This document shows, in pieces, positions 61,439-64,000 of a DNA stretch of 64,000 nucleotides. The position numbers were made by a program, and so were the translations under genes. Each line of letters starts with the position of its first letter. Position 1 is the first letter of the stretch. This DNA comes from JBQTKD01 sp052386455 (GTDB lineage: Bacteria > Actinomycetota > Actinomycetes > Sporichthyales > Sporichthyaceae). The notes under the pieces were generated by a model. That model saw only the letters and a list, made by a program, of their open reading frames with translations, was not told where the DNA came from and did no database searches. The stretch lies in contig JBQTKD010000003.1 in assembly GCA_052386455.1 (NCBI GenBank), positions 3,425-67,424 on the forward strand. The letters are read 5' to 3'.

Positions 61439-62047
61439 CTAACGAGGTAGCGGGGTGAACGTTGGCGAGATGGTGGGGACGGCGACGCCATCGTCTTTGC
61501 GTGGATCCTTTGGGCACGGGTTCGGCTCCGCCGGACAGGCCAGCGCAACCTCCTGAACGAACGTCGCGGCGCCAGTCCCGCTGATGCTGAACTTGCGCGT
61601 GCTGGCCTCGATCTCGGCGCCCGCGAGCTGGCCGTCCGCCGCTGGCGCCGTGGTGACGATTCTCGCCGCGGACGGGGGCTCTATCCGTAGCTCCGTCCCC
61701 TGCTCGCAGCCGGGAGCCACCTTCAGGACGAAGCGCCCGGCAAGTGCGTACTGGACGGGTTCGGGACGAGGAGCCATGAGGGTCGCATCGGTTCCCAGGA
61801 CAGAATCGAGCGGGCCGATCACCCTGAGTTCTCCGTAGGCGGGTCCGATAGCGACTCCGCAGACGGGGTACGACCGTTCGTTGAAGTGGGTGTAGGCGCC
61901 GAAGGTGGGCGGCGCCGTCGACGGAGCGGCCGGCGCTTCCGCGGACGGATTCGACGAGCTGCTACAGGCGACGGAGAGCCATGCCGCGACCAGCAGCATT
62001 CCGCCGTGTCCCAACGACCTCGCCGCCGCGGTGCTCGTCAGCGGCAT
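61439..62047 (-). CDS. Lipoprotein of unknown function (202 aa)
   Basis: The signal peptide ends at LSVAC, a lipobox, followed by a Ser/Pro-rich linker. The mature part has two pairs of cysteines (PVCGVAIG, PGCEQG; ACPAEPNPCPKD) likely forming disulphides, and beta-rich segments (GELRVIGPLDSVLG, GRFVLKVAPGC). No family recognised. Confidence 0.7.
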   Translation of the reverse strand: MPLTSTAAARSLGHGGMLLVAAWLSVACSSSSNPSAEAPAAPSTAPPTFGAYTHFNERSYPVCGVAIGPAYGELRVIGPLDSVLGTDATLMAPRPEPVQYALAGRFVLKVAPGCEQGTELRIEPPSAARIVTTAPAADGQLAGAEIEASTRKFSISGTGAATFVQEVALACPAEPNPCPKDPRKDDGVAVPTISPTFTPLPR

Positions 62048-62200
62048 TGGCGGAAGGTGTTGTGGAGGCGCATTGGCTCGCCTCCGGGGACGAATCGACC
62101 TCTCTCGGCCCTTGCACCGTAATCGCGGCCGGCGCGGCCTGACAACCCAAACCGAGGAGCGGAAATCGACAGCCTGCGCCGGTAGGGAAATGACGGTGCG

Positions 62201-63208
62201 TCAGGCCTTCTCGTAGGCGCCGATCAGGGAGTGCACCAGGCGCAGCTTCTCCAGGACGGTGGGGCTGAGCACGAACGGGTAGAGGTCGCGGCGGCCGATG
62301 CTGCGGTTGACGGCGTTCAGGGCGTAGGTCAGGGGCAGCCAGGTGTCGACGATGTCGTCGAAGTCGTCGGCCTCCTCCAGCGGCACCGACACGAGCGGCG
62401 CGGTCTGGTCCATCGGCGCCTCGATCTCGGGCCCGGCGACGACGATGCCGAAGGAGGCCGCAGTCTGCAGGCCGTCGCGGATGTGCAGGTAGTGGGCGAA
62501 GGTCTCGGCCCAGTCCTCCCAGGGGTGCATGGTGGCGTAGGAGGACACGTAGGTCTCCTCCCAACCCGGCTCGGGCTCGCTCGCGTAGTGCGCCTCGAGC
62601 GCGGCGCCGTAGTCGAGCGTTTCGTCGCCGAACAGCGCCCGGAACACCTCGAGTGCCGGCGTGTTCTCGACCAGCACGGTCCAGTAGTAGTGCCCCACCT
62701 CGTGCCGGAAGTGCCCGAGCAGGGTGCGATACGGCTCGGCGAGGCGCACCCGGAGCGCCTCGCGGTACCCGTCGTCGCCCTCGGCCAGGTCCAGGGTGAC
62801 GACACCGTCCGCGTGCCCGGTGATCACCGGCCCGTCGACGCTGGAGAGCAGGTCGAAGGCAAGGCCCTTCGGGTCTTTCTCGAGCGGAACGACGGGCAGC
62901 TTCAGGTCGTCGAGCTGGTAGATCAGCCGCCGCGCGGCAGCCTGGGCCCGAGGGAAGGTGGCCATCCCCACCTCGTCGTCGTCGCGCGGACGGGTCCGGG
63001 TGAGGTCGCAGCAGAAGCACAGCCCCTCGGGCTCCGGCGCGGTCCAGTTGCATTCGGCGAGCACGGCGTTGGCGCACGGGTGGGCGGGGGGCACGAGCAC
63101 AAACTCGCCGCCGTCCCGGTCGTAGCCGACGGAGGCGTCGCAGTTCAGGCAGACGCTGTTCTCGAAGAACAGCAGGACGCCGCAGTTGGGACACACGAAC
63201 GATCGCAC
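62201..63208 (-). CDS. Putative zinc-binding metallopeptidase (DUF2248-type)
   Basis: 335 aa from GTG 63208. The N-terminal zinc ribbon has CPNCG and CLNCD; a second cysteine set is CANAVLAEC and CFCC. The peptidase part has HEVGH near residues 166-170 and a downstream DWAETFAHYLH glutamate and histidine, as in gluzincins. The family is widespread but its substrate is unknown. No signal peptide, so it is probably cytoplasmic. Confidence 0.85.
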   Translation of the reverse strand: MRSFVCPNCGVLLFFENSVCLNCDASVGYDRDGGEFVLVPPAHPCANAVLAECNWTAPEPEGLCFCCDLTRTRPRDDDEVGMATFPRAQAAARRLIYQLDDLKLPVVPLEKDPKGLAFDLLSSVDGPVITGHADGVVTLDLAEGDDGYREALRVRLAEPYRTLLGHFRHEVGHYYWTVLVENTPALEVFRALFGDETLDYGAALEAHYASEPEPGWEETYVSSYATMHPWEDWAETFAHYLHIRDGLQTAASFGIVVAGPEIEAPMDQTAPLVSVPLEEADDFDDIVDTWLPLTYALNAVNRSIGRRDLYPFVLSPTVLEKLRLVHSLIGAYEKA

Positions 63209-63254
63209 GGCGCGACGCTACCCGCAGGCGTTCCCCGCAAGCGCGGGGCCTGCT

Positions 63255-63905
63255 TCAGGCGGTGAGTTCCGGCGGAACCTCGAGTTTCATGGCGCGCAGG
63301 ACGCCCGCGACCTTGGCGTCGATCTCCTTGCCGACCGCGGCGATCTCGGCGGAGGAGAAGCTGCCGAACAGGTCGCTCGGGCGGTCGAACGTGAGCTGCG
63401 CGGCGCCGTCCGCACCGGTGTGCACCAGCAGGCGCAGCGGGGCGTAGAGCATGACGCCGGAGTCGTGCGCGTACATCTTCGACGCGAGCAGCGGGTTGCC
63501 CATCAGGTAGGACTTGGCCTTGGCTGCGTGTCCGGCCACCGCCATGAAGGGCGTGATGTCCAGGGACCAGGACAGGTACATCCCGAGGGGCGACCCCTTG
63601 GCCAGCAGCGCCACGAGCCCCTTCTTGTCCTTCCCGGCGACTGCGGCCTGCATCTTCGCGACGGGCAGCACGGGCACGGTCTTTTCGAAGCGCTTCACCA
63701 GCTTCTCGTAGGCCAGGCCCGGCGCCACCGAGATCCGGCGGGCCGAGTGCTCGCCTGCCGCCGGCTCGGCGGCCGCGACCGCAATGGCGTCCGAGGAACC
63801 GCAACCGGTCAGCGTCAACCCGGCCAACCCCAACCCGCCGAGGACGCCGAGAGCGCCACGTCGATCGATCCCAAGCTCGCTGATGGCTCTACCTTCCTCT
63901 CGCAC
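63255..63905 (-). CDS. DUF302-domain lipoprotein
   Basis: 216 aa from GTG 63905. A twin-arginine-like start (DRRGALGVLGGLGLAGLTL) ends in the lipobox LTGC, so export as a lipoprotein is likely, possibly via Tat. The mature DUF302 region has KLVKRFEKTVPVL, PVAKMQ, PLLASKM and VMLYAPLRLLVHT. DUF302 proteins are small heme- or ligand-binding-like proteins of uncertain function. Confidence 0.75.
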   Translation of the reverse strand: MREEGRAISELGIDRRGALGVLGGLGLAGLTLTGCGSSDAIAVAAAEPAAGEHSARRISVAPGLAYEKLVKRFEKTVPVLPVAKMQAAVAGKDKKGLVALLAKGSPLGMYLSWSLDITPFMAVAGHAAKAKSYLMGNPLLASKMYAHDSGVMLYAPLRLLVHTGADGAAQLTFDRPSDLFGSFSSAEIAAVGKEIDAKVAGVLRAMKLEVPPELTA

Positions 63906-64000
63906 GGTGGTTCCCGGCAGGAAGCGCTTGGCTCGCTTGTCCCTCGAGGACTGAGATGAGACGGCGCTCCTGTCGGGCTCCGGCGAAGACCTGACGCCCA

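Overview
The window is chromosomal DNA from a very high-G+C actinomycete. The evidence is a SARP-type regulator, an actinobacterial LexA/LysM divergon with TCGAAC-N4-GTTCGA boxes, NrdR with B12-dependent ribonucleotide reductase, the DUF3145 and DUF3052 families, and a fasR-fabD-fabH-acpP-fabF-accD block close to aceE, DUF3052 and ahpE. That last order resembles the Mycobacterium and Streptomyces arrangement. The genus cannot be fixed from the sequence alone. No insertion sequence, CRISPR array, rRNA or replication origin was seen.

Region 1 (1-14 kb) is accessory and looks like a small specialised-metabolism or surface locus. A SARP regulator runs off the left edge. Three downstream transcription units carry the same triple direct repeat of heptamers at 11-bp pitch, the classical SARP operator geometry. 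Two of these units start with short paralogous proteins of 68 and 60 aa that share a P-D-AWT-GPDG-P core. Each is stop/start-coupled to an enzyme: a PLP aminotransferase in one case and a cytochrome P450 in the other. The third unit is an amidohydrolase. Interleaved are two inverted copies of a bicistron (secreted protein plus lipoprotein) and a DUF4190 membrane protein, all behind a second conserved promoter/leader element. A frameshifted glutamine-synthetase-family gene, a GAF/PucR regulator and a secreted AOC-barrel-like protein complete the region.

Region 2 (14-33 kb) is housekeeping: a DinG-like helicase, lexA with a divergent SOS-type LysM cell-division gene, nrdR-nrdJ, a methyltransferase, a beta-helical DUF4353-like lipoprotein, HrpA helicase, a membrane GAF-GGDEF-EAL protein and DUF3145. 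Region 3 (33-51 kb) is the type II fatty-acid synthesis block under FasR. A T7SS-signal polymorphic toxin and a candidate immunity gene sit between fabF and the acyl-CoA carboxylase gene. After fasR come a PHP hydrolase, two tandem DUF1906 proteins, aceE, DUF3052 and ahpE.

Region 4 (51-64 kb) starts with an odd tRNA locus: two atypical tRNAs, a small ORF and an ordinary tRNA-Val(UAC). It continues with a secreted coiled-coil protein, an intact response regulator beside a histidine kinase with a broken 5' end, and an MBL hydrolase. A tightly coupled operon follows (Nif3-like, C4 zinc ribbon, RNase HI/phosphatase, NUDIX), then a VOC protein, lipoproteins and a zinc metallopeptidase. Intergenic DNA carries several repeats and hairpins that known features do not explain; these are listed separately.
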